A DNA stretch of 64,000 nt from Dietzia sp. JS16-p6b (GTDB lineage Bacteria > Actinomycetota > Actinomycetes > Mycobacteriales > Mycobacteriaceae): the NCBI RefSeq assembly GCF_003052165.1, contig NZ_CP024869.1, forward strand, positions 3,506,001-3,570,000, given 5' to 3'. A program made the position numbers and the translations under genes. The stretch's first letter is position 1. The number at the start of each line of letters is the position of its first letter. The notes under the pieces were generated by a model. That model was not told where the DNA came from, searched no databases, and worked only from the letters and a program-made list of their open reading frames with translations. Of the stretch, positions 1 to 8,883 are shown one piece after another.

Positions 1-2244
1 GAGAACCGCGAGAAATGCGGACATGACGACCAGCGCCTCCGTGGGACCGAGCACACCGAACACCCGTCGCAGGATTCGCCCGTCCAGCAACGAATCGGTG
101 CGCAGCGGCCCTTTCATCACCTGGCGCCTGGCCGGTTCCGCTCCCAGGGCGAGCGCGGGCAGCAGATCGGTGCCGATGTCCACTGCGAGGATCTGCAACA
201 CGCCGAGAGCGAGGGGCACCGTGCCGCCACTGAGTGCCCATACGACGAAAGGTGTGAGCTCGGCGACGTTGTCGGTGAGGTGGTACGTGAGGAACCGCCT
301 CACGTTGGACCACGTCGCTCTGCCCAGTTCCACCGCGCGGACGATAGTGGCGAAGTGGTCGTCGAGCAGCACGACATCGGCGGCCTCGCGTGCGACGTCG
401 GTGCCGCCCGCTCCCATCGCCACGCCGATATCGGCCTGCCGTAACGCAGGCCCGTCGTTGACCCCGTCACCGGTCATCGCCACGACGTGGCCGCGCTTCT
501 GCAACGCCCTGGCGACGCGCAGCTTGTCCTCCGGGGTGATCCGCGCGACCACCGTCCCGTCGGTGTCGAGCAGCTCTCCGAGCTCGTCGTCATCAACGGG
601 AAGATCGGAACCCGCGATCACCCGTGCGGAGGCATCCGGCCCGGCGCCGAGCAGGCCGATCTGCCGGGCGATCGCAGCGGCGGTGTCGGGATGGTCACCG
701 GTGAGCATCGCCACGGCGACCCCGGCCCGGCGGCATTGACCCAGCGCGTCGGCCACACCCTCACGGGGAGGGTCCTCGAGGCAGAGCAGCCCGAGCAGCT
801 CCATGCCGTCGCATTCCCAGGGGAGAGGCTCCCCCTCCCCGGTCTCCGGACGAACGGCTCGGGCGACCGCCACCACCCGCAAACCTTCGCCGCCCGCAGC
901 CGTCACCTCCTGTGCGGCCGCCACGGTGGACCCCGAGCACCGCGGCAGGACCGATTCGGCCGCGCCGAGCAGGTGGATCCAGTCATCGTCGACCGCCCCC
1001 GAGCATCGGGCCCGCGGATCGAACGGTATCCGACGACGCTCTGGCCGTACGGGCTCGCGCTGCCCACCAAGACGCGCCTGGGCCACCACCAGGGCCACCT
1101 CCATCGGGTCACCCCGGGCGGTCCACCGGCCGTCGACGAGCTCCGGGCGACCCGAGACGCATGCCGCCGCCGATGCCGTCGCGAGCGCGGCCGCTCGGAT
1201 CGCGCAGGCTCCCCCCGTCGCCTCTCCCTCGGGCGCGTAGCCCTCTCCGGACACGGTGACGGTGCCGGCGGGAGTCCACACCCGTCTCACGCTCATCCGG
1301 TTCTGGGTCAGCGTGCCGGTCTTGTCGCTGCAGATGTAGGTCGTCGTCCCCAGGGTCTCGACCGCCTCGAGCCTCTTGACCAGTGCCCGGTCCCGAGCCA
1401 TCACCTGGGCGCTGCGCGCCAGGGAAAGGGTGACCGTGGGTAACAATCCCTCGGGAACGAGCGCGACCGTGACACCGATCGCGAACAGGAAGCCCTCGGA
1501 CGCCTCGGTTCCGAGGGCGACCAGGACGACGAAGGAGGCGACCCCTGTGCCGGCGGCGATCAGGGACACCATCCTGACCACGCGGTGCAACTGCCGGGTC
1601 AGCGGGCTCGTCGGCCGGGCTGCCGAGTGCGTCATCACCGCGACAGAAGCCAGTCGGGTTCGCGTACCGGTGGCGGTGACCGTCGCCGAACCGGCCCCTT
1701 CGACGACGAAGGTTCCCGCGTAGGCGGTGTCCCCGGCATCCGGGTGGACGACCGCGCTCTCTCCGGTCAGCAGCGACTCGTCCACGGCGAGACCCACCGC
1801 GGTGTCGAGCCGGAGATCGGCACTGATCCGGTCTCCCGCCTCGAGCTGAACAGCGTCTCCCACCACCAACTGCTCGGCCGAGATCCGGACCACCTTCCCG
1901 TCCCGCACCACCCGCACCTGCGGCGGGAGTAGGTCCTCGAGTGCAGCGGCGGCGCGATCGGCTCGGTACTGCTGCGCGAACGCGAAGAGACCGTTGACCA
2001 CCACCACGACCCCTATCGCCAGGGACAGAGCCGGCATGTCCGCCACCCACGCCAGGGCGGCCGCGACCCAGAGCATGAGAGCGAAGAAGTTCACCATCTG
2101 CGCGGCCAGCGCCAACAGGGGCGAGCGAGGCCGCGACGTGGGAAGCGCGTTCCGACCGTCGGCACGAAGCCGGTCCGCGGCCTCGCCGGAAGACAGCCCG
2201 GCCTCCGACGGGGCCGGGCTGTCGGACGACGAGGCGACTGGCAT
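1..2244 (-). CDS. P-type cation-transporting ATPase (P2 type), C-terminus beyond window
   Basis: This is an ATP-driven inner-membrane cation pump of the P2 class (Ca2+/Na+/K+-type). The visible 748 or so residues contain, in order, an N-terminal cytoplasmic stretch, two hydrophobic segments, the actuator motif LLTGES, a PEGLL transmembrane motif, the phosphorylation motif SDKTGTLTQN (Asp encoded near 1326) and the hinge TGDGVNDGPAL. The gene runs off the left window edge inside the C-terminal membrane domain, so it is partial. The ATG at 2244 is preceded by GGAGG about 8 nt upstream. PEGLL is the form found in Na/K-type pumps, but the transported ion cannot be read from this alone. It is divergent from the alcohol dehydrogenase gene, with about 200 bp between them. 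Confidence 0.9.
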   Translation of the reverse strand, partial: MPVASSSDSPAPSEAGLSSGEAADRLRADGRNALPTSRPRSPLLALAAQMVNFFALMLWVAAALAWVADMPALSLAIGVVVVVNGLFAFAQQYRADRAAAALEDLLPPQVRVVRDGKVVRISAEQLVVGDAVQLEAGDRISADLRLDTAVGLAVDESLLTGESAVVHPDAGDTAYAGTFVVEGAGSATVTATGTRTRLASVAVMTHSAARPTSPLTRQLHRVVRMVSLIAAGTGVASFVVLVALGTEASEGFLFAIGVTVALVPEGLLPTVTLSLARSAQVMARDRALVKRLEAVETLGTTTYICSDKTGTLTQNRMSVRRVWTPAGTVTVSGEGYAPEGEATGGACAIRAAALATASAAACVSGRPELVDGRWTARGDPMEVALVVAQARLGGQREPVRPERRRIPFDPRARCSGAVDDDWIHLLGAAESVLPRCSGSTVAAAQEVTAAGGEGLRVVAVARAVRPETGEGEPLPWECDGMELLGLLCLEDPPREGVADALGQCRRAGVAVAMLTGDHPDTAAAIARQIGLLGAGPDASARVIAGSDLPVDDDELGELLDTDGTVVARITPEDKLRVARALQKRGHVVAMTGDGVNDGPALRQADIGVAMGAGGTDVAREAADVVLLDDHFATIVRAVELGRATWSNVRRFLTYHLTDNVAELTPFVVWALSGGTVPLALGVLQILAVDIGTDLLPALALGAEPARRQVMKGPLRTDSLLDGRILRRVFGVLGPTEALVVMSAFLAVL

Positions 2245-2322
2245 GAGACCCACCTCCGGAGAACACGCCGGTGGAACGTGGAACGGACCAGATGGTACGA
2301 GCTTGCGCGCCGAATCGGCTAG

Positions 2323-2334
2323 CCCCCTAGGGGG
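2323..2334. promoter_or_regulatory. GC palindrome CCCCCTAGGGGG, CsoR/RcnR-like operator candidate
   Basis: A perfect 12-bp palindrome with a G5 and C5 arm around TA lies between the divergent ATPase and dehydrogenase genes, about 80 bp upstream of the ATPase start. CsoR/RcnR/FrmR-family repressors (metal or formaldehyde sensors) bind G-tract/C-tract sites of this kind, so it could control either gene. The assignment is inferred from shape only, and no such regulator gene is visible in the window. Confidence 0.35.
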
Positions 2335-2447
2335 GAGCAGAATACCGCCTCTGAGGTCTGTCGGACCCCGGACGGTGGCGGTAGAATCGCCTACGTGGGC
2401 GTCACTCGTCCGGTGCGCCCTCCGGCGACACAGCGAGGAGCGCCGCC

Positions 2448-3491
2448 ATGAAGGCAGTCGTGTTCGCGGGCTTCAAGACCTTCCCCCAATTCAAGGACGT
2501 CGACAGACCCACCCCCGGCCCGGGCGAGGTCCTGCTCAAGGTGGCCGGTTCGGGCGCCTGCCATTCCGATGTGGGCCTGTTCCATGAGTTCCCCGGCGAC
2601 CCCACCGGCTTCCTCACCCCGCCGTTCACCCTGGGCCACGAGGTCTCCGGATGGATCGAGGAGCTCGGCCCCGGCGTCACCGGCCTGAACACGGGCGAGG
2701 CGTTCCTGGTCTACGGGCCGATCGGGTGCGGTCGGTGCAAGCCGTGTTCGCGGGGGCAGGACACCTACTGCCAGGACGTGCCGTCGGTGGGGTACCTGGC
2801 CACCGGGCTCGGCCGGGACGGCGGCATGGCCGAGTACATGACCACCAACGCGCGCAACCTCATCCCGCTGGGCGATGCCGACCCCGTCGCCGCCGCTCCC
2901 CTGGCGGACGCCGGCCTCACCCCGTACCACGCCATCAAGCGGGTGCTGCCGGACCTGACCACCCCGGGCGCGACCGCACTCTGCATCGGCCTGGGCGGCC
3001 TGGGTCTGGTGGCGGTGCAGATCATCCGGGCCATGACCGGGGCCACGGTGTACGCCACCGACACCAAGCCGGAGGCCGTCGCCGCCGCGGAGGCCGACGG
3101 GGCGATCGGCATCCCGAGCGAGGGCGCCGCCGAGACCCTCCGCGAGCTCACCGGCGGCCGCGGCGTCACCGCGGTGTTCGACATCGTGGGCTCCTCCCCC
3201 ACTCTGGAACTCGCCGCCTCGGTGGTGGCCCAGCAGGGCTCGGTCACGGTGGTCGGCCTGGCCGGCGCCGACTTCCCCTGGAACGTCTTCCGCCTGCCCT
3301 ACGAGGTCAACTTCTCCTCCACCTACTGGGGCACCCTCGAGGACCTCCACGAGGTGGTGGACCTGTACCGGGCCGGCAAGATCAACCCGGAGGTCCACGT
3401 GTATCCCCTGGACCAGGCCCTGGAGGTGTACCAGAAGCTCGTCGACGGCCGGGTCAGCGGACGCGCGGTGATCGCCCCCCATGGCGGATAG
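2448..3491 (+). CDS. Zinc-dependent alcohol dehydrogenase (MDR family)
   Basis: A 347-aa NAD(P)-dependent medium-chain dehydrogenase, a soluble cytosolic enzyme interconverting alcohols and aldehydes or ketones. Catalytic zinc ligands are visible as Cys38 and the GHE motif (His64, Glu65). All four structural-zinc cysteines are present (94, 97, 100, 108). The Rossmann nucleotide-binding motif GLGGLGLVAVQ follows around residue 180. Length is normal for the family. The ATG has GAGGAG about 8 nt upstream, and a TAGAAT -10-like hexamer lies at 2382-2387. The substrate cannot be told. It ends 21 bp from the convergent surE. Confidence 0.92.
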   Translation: MKAVVFAGFKTFPQFKDVDRPTPGPGEVLLKVAGSGACHSDVGLFHEFPGDPTGFLTPPFTLGHEVSGWIEELGPGVTGLNTGEAFLVYGPIGCGRCKPCSRGQDTYCQDVPSVGYLATGLGRDGGMAEYMTTNARNLIPLGDADPVAAAPLADAGLTPYHAIKRVLPDLTTPGATALCIGLGGLGLVAVQIIRAMTGATVYATDTKPEAVAAAEADGAIGIPSEGAAETLRELTGGRGVTAVFDIVGSSPTLELAASVVAQQGSVTVVGLAGADFPWNVFRLPYEVNFSSTYWGTLEDLHEVVDLYRAGKINPEVHVYPLDQALEVYQKLVDGRVSGRAVIAPHGG

Positions 3492-3512
3492 CGAGAACCG
3501 CACCGGCCAGGA

Positions 3513-4304
3513 TCACCCCGCGTCGGCGTTCTCGGGGTTGACCACTGTGTCCAGGTTGGATCCGCGCTCCCCGATGCCCGTGATGCTGGTCACGGTGGCC
3601 ACTCCCGCACCGAGCAGCGCCGCGTCGGTGTGGGCCTCGTGCTCCTCCGGCGTGTCGGCCAGGATGAGATGGACGTGGTTACTGCCGGCCTCGACCATGG
3701 TGGTGTGGACGATGCCGAAAGGCGCCAACGGGGCGCTGGTGATCGTGAGCCCGTCAGCGCGCGGGGTGTTGGGGACATTGACATTCAGCACCGTGCCGCT
3801 GGAGCTCGCCAAGAGCGCCGGGAGGACCCGCGAGGTCACTGCCGCTGCGCTCGACCAGTGCGCTGCGGCGTCCGTGTGATCGGTCGCCAACGACACCGCC
3901 AGGCCGCGGGCGCCGTTGAGGCCACCGGTCAGTGCGGCCCCCACGGTGCCGGAGTGCAGAATCGCCCTGCCCACGTTGGCACCGCGGTTGATGCCGGACA
4001 GGACGAGATCCGGCGGCCCGTCACTGAACGCACGATGCGCTGCGAGCAACACGATCAGCGCCGGCGCGGCGTACACGGCGAACGCCGGCACCTCCATTCC
4101 CGGAAGCGTGCGACGCTCCACGCGGATGCTGCCCTGCCCACCTGCGGCGGTGACGGCGGAAGCCTCGGTGGCGGTGATGGACGCACTGCTGCCGCTGGCT
4201 TCTTCCACCGGCGCCGCCACCACCACATCCAGCCCGCTTGCGCGTGCCGCTCCGGCCAATGCCAACAGGCCCGGAGAGTCCAGACCGTCGTCATTGGTGA
4301 CCAA
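3513..4304 (-). CDS. surE: 5'/3'-nucleotidase SurE family
   Basis: SurE enzymes are metal-dependent nucleoside 5'/3'-monophosphate phosphatases. The family signatures are clear: an N-terminal VTNDDG metal site and the SGINRGANVG...SGTVGAALTG block. The start is awkward. There is no in-frame ATG or GTG; only TTG (4304, used here) or CTG (4313) follows the stop codon of the upstream kinase gene, which lies in the same frame. A GTG overlapping that stop (4323) would give a typical N-terminus (MTDPAR) but is out of frame by one base, so a small indel near the start is possible. The gene is coupled to the upstream PfkB kinase. Confidence 0.85.
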   Translation of the reverse strand: MVTNDDGLDSPGLLALAGAARASGLDVVVAAPVEEASGSSASITATEASAVTAAGGQGSIRVERRTLPGMEVPAFAVYAAPALIVLLAAHRAFSDGPPDLVLSGINRGANVGRAILHSGTVGAALTGGLNGARGLAVSLATDHTDAAAHWSSAAAVTSRVLPALLASSSGTVLNVNVPNTPRADGLTITSAPLAPFGIVHTTMVEAGSNHVHLILADTPEEHEAHTDAALLGAGVATVTSITGIGERGSNLDTVVNPENADAG

Positions 4305-4319
4305 CGCGAGCAGGGTCCG

Positions 4320-5345
4320 TCACCCCCTTCGGATGAAGTCGGAAAGCTGGGCGGGCGTGATCCGCACCTCCGGAGGCCGTTGCCAGTCATAGGGACTGAT
4401 CTGCACGAATTCGCTGAATCTCCTGATGGTGGACAACTCGCCGGTGCCCAGACCGTGTCGCGTGACGTTCAACGCTCCGGCCGCCGCCCCCAGTGACACC
4501 GCCTCCTCGATCCCCGAACCCCGGGCAAGAACCGCTGCGGTCGCGGCGGTGAAGCTGTCGCCAGCGCCCGTCGAGTCCTCGACCTGCATGGCCGGCGCGA
4601 CGACCTCGCGGACTCCCTCGTCGTCGAGGAGGAGCAAACCCTTCTCGGCGCGGGTCACGATCACCGTCTCCGCGCCCGCACTGCGGATCGCGTGCATCGC
4701 CGAGACGATCTCCCGCACGTCGACCGAGGAGATCCTGCCATCCGCCAGCAACTCCTCGTGGCTGACCTTGACGACGTCCACCCCACCCTGGAGGGCGGAA
4801 TCGAGCCGCTCCCCGATGAGGTCGACCATCACTCTGCACCGGCAGGTGCGCAGGTCCGCCGCGAGCCGTCGGTAGACGTCGGCAGGTACGACGCCCCCGC
4901 CGGCGGGACCGCTGAGAAGCACCACATCCGAGCCGATGGCTTCACGGAGTGTCAGGCCGTACAACCTGTCGAGGTCGTGGCGCGACAACGAATCACCCTT
5001 GGTGTCGGCGACGACCCGCCGACTGCCCTGCCGACGGTCGTGGATGTATGCGGCGCCGTAGCCTTCCTTCCGTTCCACCGCGACCAGACGAAAACCTTCG
5101 TCCCGGATGAGATGCTGCAGCACTGTCCCGGTCTCTCCGGCGAACCCCGCGCACAGGGTCACCTCCGTGCCCAGAGCGCGCACCATCCGGGCCTGCCACA
5201 CGCCCTGCCCACCCGGGTGCAGGTGAATCGCCACGTCACCGTCGTGGTCTTCCACCGTGATCGTCAGTACGGGTGACGGCGCGAAGATCACGACGTGCCC
5301 CACCCGGCCGCTCACGCCGCGAGGTCCCGCTTCGTCTGGGTCCAC
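4320..5345 (-). CDS. PfkB-family carbohydrate kinase (phosphofructokinase/tagatokinase-like)
   Basis: A 341-aa ribokinase-fold sugar kinase. The first PfkB signature is represented by GGQGVWQARMVRALG and the second by DSTGAGDSF, which carries the catalytic Asp and anion hole. The overall order resembles the FruK/LacC branch acting on sugar phosphates, although the exact substrate is not visible. It starts at GTG 5345 with AGGTGA just upstream. Its stop is followed immediately by surE in the same frame, so the two are probably co-translated; a nucleotidase next to a sugar kinase suggests metabolite salvage or repair (inference). Confidence 0.85.
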   Translation of the reverse strand: MDPDEAGPRGVSGRVGHVVIFAPSPVLTITVEDHDGDVAIHLHPGGQGVWQARMVRALGTEVTLCAGFAGETGTVLQHLIRDEGFRLVAVERKEGYGAAYIHDRRQGSRRVVADTKGDSLSRHDLDRLYGLTLREAIGSDVVLLSGPAGGGVVPADVYRRLAADLRTCRCRVMVDLIGERLDSALQGGVDVVKVSHEELLADGRISSVDVREIVSAMHAIRSAGAETVIVTRAEKGLLLLDDEGVREVVAPAMQVEDSTGAGDSFTAATAAVLARGSGIEEAVSLGAAAGALNVTRHGLGTGELSTIRRFSEFVQISPYDWQRPPEVRITPAQLSDFIRRG

Positions 5346-5453
5346 AACGTCACCTCACATCCGAAGACCGGCAGCGCCATCGACGTCGCGGCCCTCGCGG
5401 AGCGGACGTCTGTTCACCCGCGTGAGTCTCCGGATCGTCGAATGCCGGCGTCA

Positions 5454-5852
5454 TCACCCGGGTTGGCCTAATGCCCTGGCCTTGAGCGCCTCGTACTCCT
5501 GTGGAGAAATGGTCCCCTGATCGAGAAGAGCGCGGGCCTTGGTGATCTCGTCGGCAGGGCTTGTCGAATGCGAGATCTTCCGAATGTAGTCGTCGAAATT
5601 GCGCTGGTCGCGATTCAGCCTCAGTTCTGCACGTTCCTGCATACCGGGGCCCCGGGCGATGAGATACACCAGGACCGTCAGGAACGGCACGAACACGAGG
5701 CAGAACACCCAGACCGCCTTCCACCAGCCGCTGAGCTGGTGATCGCTGAAAAGGTCTGCGATCACCGAGAACAATGCGAACAGATAGGCGACCAGCGCGA
5801 AGATCCAGAAGACTGACCAGAGCACGCTCCAGAAACCGTAGTCGTCGAACAT
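5454..5852 (-). CDS. SHOCT-domain membrane protein
   Basis: A 132-aa protein with two hydrophobic helices in the first half (around residues 8-30 and 40-62), as in PLDc_N-type small membrane proteins. A charged linker and a C-terminal SHOCT motif follow (ITKARALLDQGTISPQEYEALK). SHOCT proteins are usually small and of unknown function, with the domain thought to mediate oligomerisation. The ATG at 5852 is chosen because GAGGGAG precedes it. An ISL3 insertion sits 108 bp upstream, so its original promoter may be displaced. Confidence 0.75.
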   Translation of the reverse strand: MFDDYGFWSVLWSVFWIFALVAYLFALFSVIADLFSDHQLSGWWKAVWVFCLVFVPFLTVLVYLIARGPGMQERAELRLNRDQRNFDDYIRKISHSTSPADEITKARALLDQGTISPQEYEALKARALGQPG

Positions 5853-5952
5853 CGTGACTCCCTCGGATAGTGTCCTCAACGAGGTAATCAAATTGTCGTG
5901 GCGCTGTCTATGCCCTCTGCCGGATAACCGGCTCTTCCGTGGGTGTCGGCGC

Positions 5953-5960
5953 CGATATCC
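5953..5960. repeat. 8-bp target site duplication of IS copy 1 (left)
   Basis: CGATATCC at 5953-5960 is repeated at 7416-7423, exactly flanking the insertion sequence. This shows that the element transposed here with an 8-bp target duplication, the usual size for ISL3-family elements. Confidence 0.95.
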
Positions 5961-7415
5961 GGCCCTTCCGGTTTTAGAGTGCATTGATCCGGTCCTGAAG
6001 CTGTCCGGAGTGGATCAGTGACCGCAAGATGTAGTGCTTGAGGTTCCGGAAGCCCAGGGCGATTCCGCGGAGGTGCTCGAGGCGTCCGTTGATGGCTTCG
6101 ACGGGGCCGTTGGAAGCGCCCACGTCGAAGTAGGCCAGGATCTCCCGATGCCGCTTCCACAGCGAACGGCCGAGCTGCGCGAGCTCGGGGAGTTCGGCGG
6201 GTACACCGGCCCGGATCGACTTGAGGAGCTTGTACATAGCGATCTTGCCCTCCCGCTTGCCCGAGGCTTCGTAAGCAGTGATGAGTCGCTGGTAGACGCC
6301 GTAGGTGACCTCCACCGCCGCGTGCGCGTCATGGGCGGTGAACGCTTGGAACAGGCGCATCTTCTGCTTGTCGGTCAGCAGTTCAGCGCGGGTTCGCAGG
6401 GTGCGGCGGATGCCGTACAGCGGGTCGCCCGTGCGGCCCCGGTGCCCGGTGGTGGCCTGCTGGATGCGTTGGCGGCACACGGTGAGCTTGTCGGCGGCCA
6501 GGTGCACGACGTGGAACGGGTCCATCACCGTCCGGGCAGCGGGCACCGCGCTGGCGGCGGCGGTGTGGTAGCCGGCGAACCCGTCCATCGTGACAACCTT
6601 GACCCGGTCTCGAAACACCTGGTCACGGGCGTCCAGCCACTCGGTGAGGACCTTCGCCGAACGGCCCGGGACCATGTCCAACAGGCGAGACGGGCCGGTG
6701 CCGTCCACGACCGGGGTCAGGTCGACCAGGACGGTGACGAACGCACTGCTGCCGTCGCCGCGCACGTGCTTCCATTTGTGCTCATCGACACCGAGAACGC
6801 GGACTCCGTCGAAGTGTCCGGGCTGCTCGTAGACCATCGTGCGAACCTCCGAGACCGCCAGGTCATTGACCAGGTCCCACCCCAGCCCGAGGGCCTTGGC
6901 CACGGCGGACACGCTGGTGCGGTCGATCGCCAGACGCTGCAGGATCCAGCGGCTGCAGCGGCGGGTGGTCTTGGCCCGCGGCTCGGCCAACGCCGGCATC
7001 CGCTGCTGGAAGATCCTCGTAGCGCACTCGGTGTTGTCGCAGGTGAAGCGCGGTACCCGCACGTGCAGTCTGGTGGGATGCCCGACGATCGGTAGATCCG
7101 TGACCTTCCGCTGGACGTGGTCCCGCAAACGGCCCGCCATCCCGCACTCGGCGCAGATCGGGTCGAGTGTGACCGGGGCGCAGAACAGGTGCGTGAGCTC
7201 GTCAGCCACAGCGGCGTCGGTGATGGTCACCCCGAGCTCGACGGTGCGGCAGATGGTGTCGGCGAGCAGGCTGGCGGTAGCGTTCAAAGCGGGTCCTGGG
7301 GATGCGAAGTGCTGGTGTAGGAACTTGCATCTTCACACGCCCCAGGACCCCTACATCTTGTGCCTCACCGCATCACCGCAGCATCCCCGCTACGCACTCC
7401 GGATCCGGAAGAGCC
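5961..7415. mobile_element. ISL3-family insertion sequence, copy 1 (1455 bp)
   Basis: The element is bounded by imperfect terminal inverted repeats that begin GGCCCTTCCGG (left) and GGCTCTTCCGG (right, reverse complement). About 19 of 26 bp match between 5961-5986 and 7390-7415. An 8-bp target duplication flanks it. It encodes one transposase on the minus strand. A second copy of the same length, with an identical predicted transposase, lies at 62210-63664 in the same orientation. Confidence 0.95.
5974..7287 (-). CDS. ISL3-family transposase
   Basis: A 437-aa DDE transposase. The N-terminus carries two CxxC-type pairs (CAECG and a later C-x4-C) forming the zinc-binding DNA recognition region of ISL3 transposases, followed by an HTH segment. 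The catalytic core is visible as VLGVDEHKWKHVRGDG (first Asp), VVTMDGFAGYH and VMDPFHVVHLAADKL (second Asp), and the C-terminal NGPVEAINGRLEHLRGIALG (Glu). It is full length with intact motifs, so it is likely active. Confidence 0.95.
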   Translation of the reverse strand: MNATASLLADTICRTVELGVTITDAAVADELTHLFCAPVTLDPICAECGMAGRLRDHVQRKVTDLPIVGHPTRLHVRVPRFTCDNTECATRIFQQRMPALAEPRAKTTRRCSRWILQRLAIDRTSVSAVAKALGLGWDLVNDLAVSEVRTMVYEQPGHFDGVRVLGVDEHKWKHVRGDGSSAFVTVLVDLTPVVDGTGPSRLLDMVPGRSAKVLTEWLDARDQVFRDRVKVVTMDGFAGYHTAAASAVPAARTVMDPFHVVHLAADKLTVCRQRIQQATTGHRGRTGDPLYGIRRTLRTRAELLTDKQKMRLFQAFTAHDAHAAVEVTYGVYQRLITAYEASGKREGKIAMYKLLKSIRAGVPAELPELAQLGRSLWKRHREILAYFDVGASNGPVEAINGRLEHLRGIALGFRNLKHYILRSLIHSGQLQDRINAL

Positions 7416-7634
7416 CGATATCCGCGGTCGTCATCCCACCGACCAGAGTTCGGAACGCTGATGGATTCGCGTCCCGGGGCGTCGTTCACCGAGAGGGGAC
7501 ACACCCGGTGGCCGCCTCCAGGCACGAGGAGCGCGGCCACCGCGTGGTCGTTCGAGGGGTCCTTCTCCGACCCACTCGACGAGAACCGGCGCGGTGACCG
7601 CTCCTCATGGAGTCGACAGCCGGTCGAGCCAGGG

Positions 7635-8858
7635 TCAGCCCAGGGCCACCGCCATCTCGTTGGGAGCCTCGGGGAGCTGGCCCGAGGCGACGACCTCACC
7701 GTTCGTGAGGTCCACGGCGTACACGGTGTTCGCGGCGGGCTCGCTCACATAGGCGATGTCCCCGTTCACCACGATGCCGGGGTGCGGGTCCTGCCACTCC
7801 GCCGGGCCCTCCCAGGAACCGATCACGTCGTAGCTCTCGGAGATCTCGCCGGTGGCCGGGTCGATCACGTGGATGGCACCGTCGGTGCCCAGGAGGTAGG
7901 CCTTGTCGTCCGGCCCGCGCACCACGCCGCGCCAGGTGTACCCGACGTCCTCCGGCAGGTCCACGACCTCGAGGGTGCGGGCCTCGGTGTCGATCAGCGC
8001 GATCTTGTTGAGCAGGACGCCCTCGGCGTCCGGGTCGTCCTTGTAGTCACCGACGACGAGGGGGCTGTCCTCGGACACGTAGGCGTTGCCCATGCGGCCG
8101 TACTCGTCGGGCGCGGTGAGCTTCTCGAACGCGCCGTCCTTGTAGATCAGGGCACCGTCCTCGCACCCGAAGATCACCGTCTCGTCGGCGGCGGTGCCCT
8201 CGCCGTGAATCGCGGGGCACTCCTCGTTGCGGGCGATCTCCTCGCCGTCTGCGTCGACGGCGAAGGCGCCCGTGCGGCCCTCGTCGTCTCCGATGGTCGA
8301 GAGGAAGGTGCCGTCGCTCAGCACGATCGAGACGCCGTGGTGCGCCTGGTCGCCGGGGATGGTCTCGAAATCGGGCAGGTCGGCGTCGTCGCCGGCGAAT
8401 GCGTCGGTATCGAAGACGAAGGTGTCGCTGGTGCCGTCGTCGTACAGCACGGTCTTGCCCGCGTGCCGGACGACGTGCGCCGGGGTCTCGGCCTCGATCA
8501 CCAGGTCGGTGAGCTCCGGCGCCGAGGTGTCGAGCACCTGGAACCCGTCGGAGGTGGTGACCAGGACGGTCCGACCGTCACCGAACGCGTTCAGGCGGGT
8601 GAACTCCTCGGTCTCGAACTCCTCGATGATCTCGAGGGTCTCGCCGTCGAGGACCGCGACGCCGTTCTCGTACGCCACCGCGAGTCGGTTCTCCGAAGAC
8701 CCCTCATGTGCTGCCGAGGTCGTGGTGGCGGTGGCGTTCTGCGCCTCGGCGTCGTCTGCGTCGGCGTCGCCACCACCGTTGCCACATGCGGTGGCGAGCA
8801 GAGCCGCTGTCGCGAGCACCGCGACCGCTCCTGCGCCGCGGGTGTGTCGTGTTCTCAT
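7635..8858 (-). CDS. aztD: AztD-type zinc metallochaperone lipoprotein
   Basis: A 407-aa exported lipoprotein with a lipobox (LLATAC) after a hydrophobic signal, an acidic Asp/Glu-rich linker, and repeated beta-propeller-like blades typical of AztD. AztD is known to hand zinc to the substrate-binding protein AztC in the periplasm or on the outer face. His-containing segments such as DQAHHG and QDPHPG could be metal ligands (inference). The ATG at 8858 has AAGGACGAGGA upstream. It is the last gene of the minus-strand azt cluster, 25 bp after aztC. Confidence 0.8.
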   Translation of the reverse strand: MRTRHTRGAGAVAVLATAALLATACGNGGGDADADDAEAQNATATTTSAAHEGSSENRLAVAYENGVAVLDGETLEIIEEFETEEFTRLNAFGDGRTVLVTTSDGFQVLDTSAPELTDLVIEAETPAHVVRHAGKTVLYDDGTSDTFVFDTDAFAGDDADLPDFETIPGDQAHHGVSIVLSDGTFLSTIGDDEGRTGAFAVDADGEEIARNEECPAIHGEGTAADETVIFGCEDGALIYKDGAFEKLTAPDEYGRMGNAYVSEDSPLVVGDYKDDPDAEGVLLNKIALIDTEARTLEVVDLPEDVGYTWRGVVRGPDDKAYLLGTDGAIHVIDPATGEISESYDVIGSWEGPAEWQDPHPGIVVNGDIAYVSEPAANTVYAVDLTNGEVVASGQLPEAPNEMAVALG

Positions 8859-8883
8859 TCCTCGTCCTTCTTTCACTAGGTGG

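Noticed and set aside
1109-2266. Long minus-strand frame starting MFSGGG over the ATPase region
   Set aside because: It is out of phase with the clear P-type ATPase motifs (TGES, DKTGT, GDGVND) and has an Arg/Gly-rich shadow composition.
6034-7095. Plus-strand 353-codon frame within the IS
   Set aside because: It is an antisense shadow of the transposase, present in both copies only because the element is repeated.
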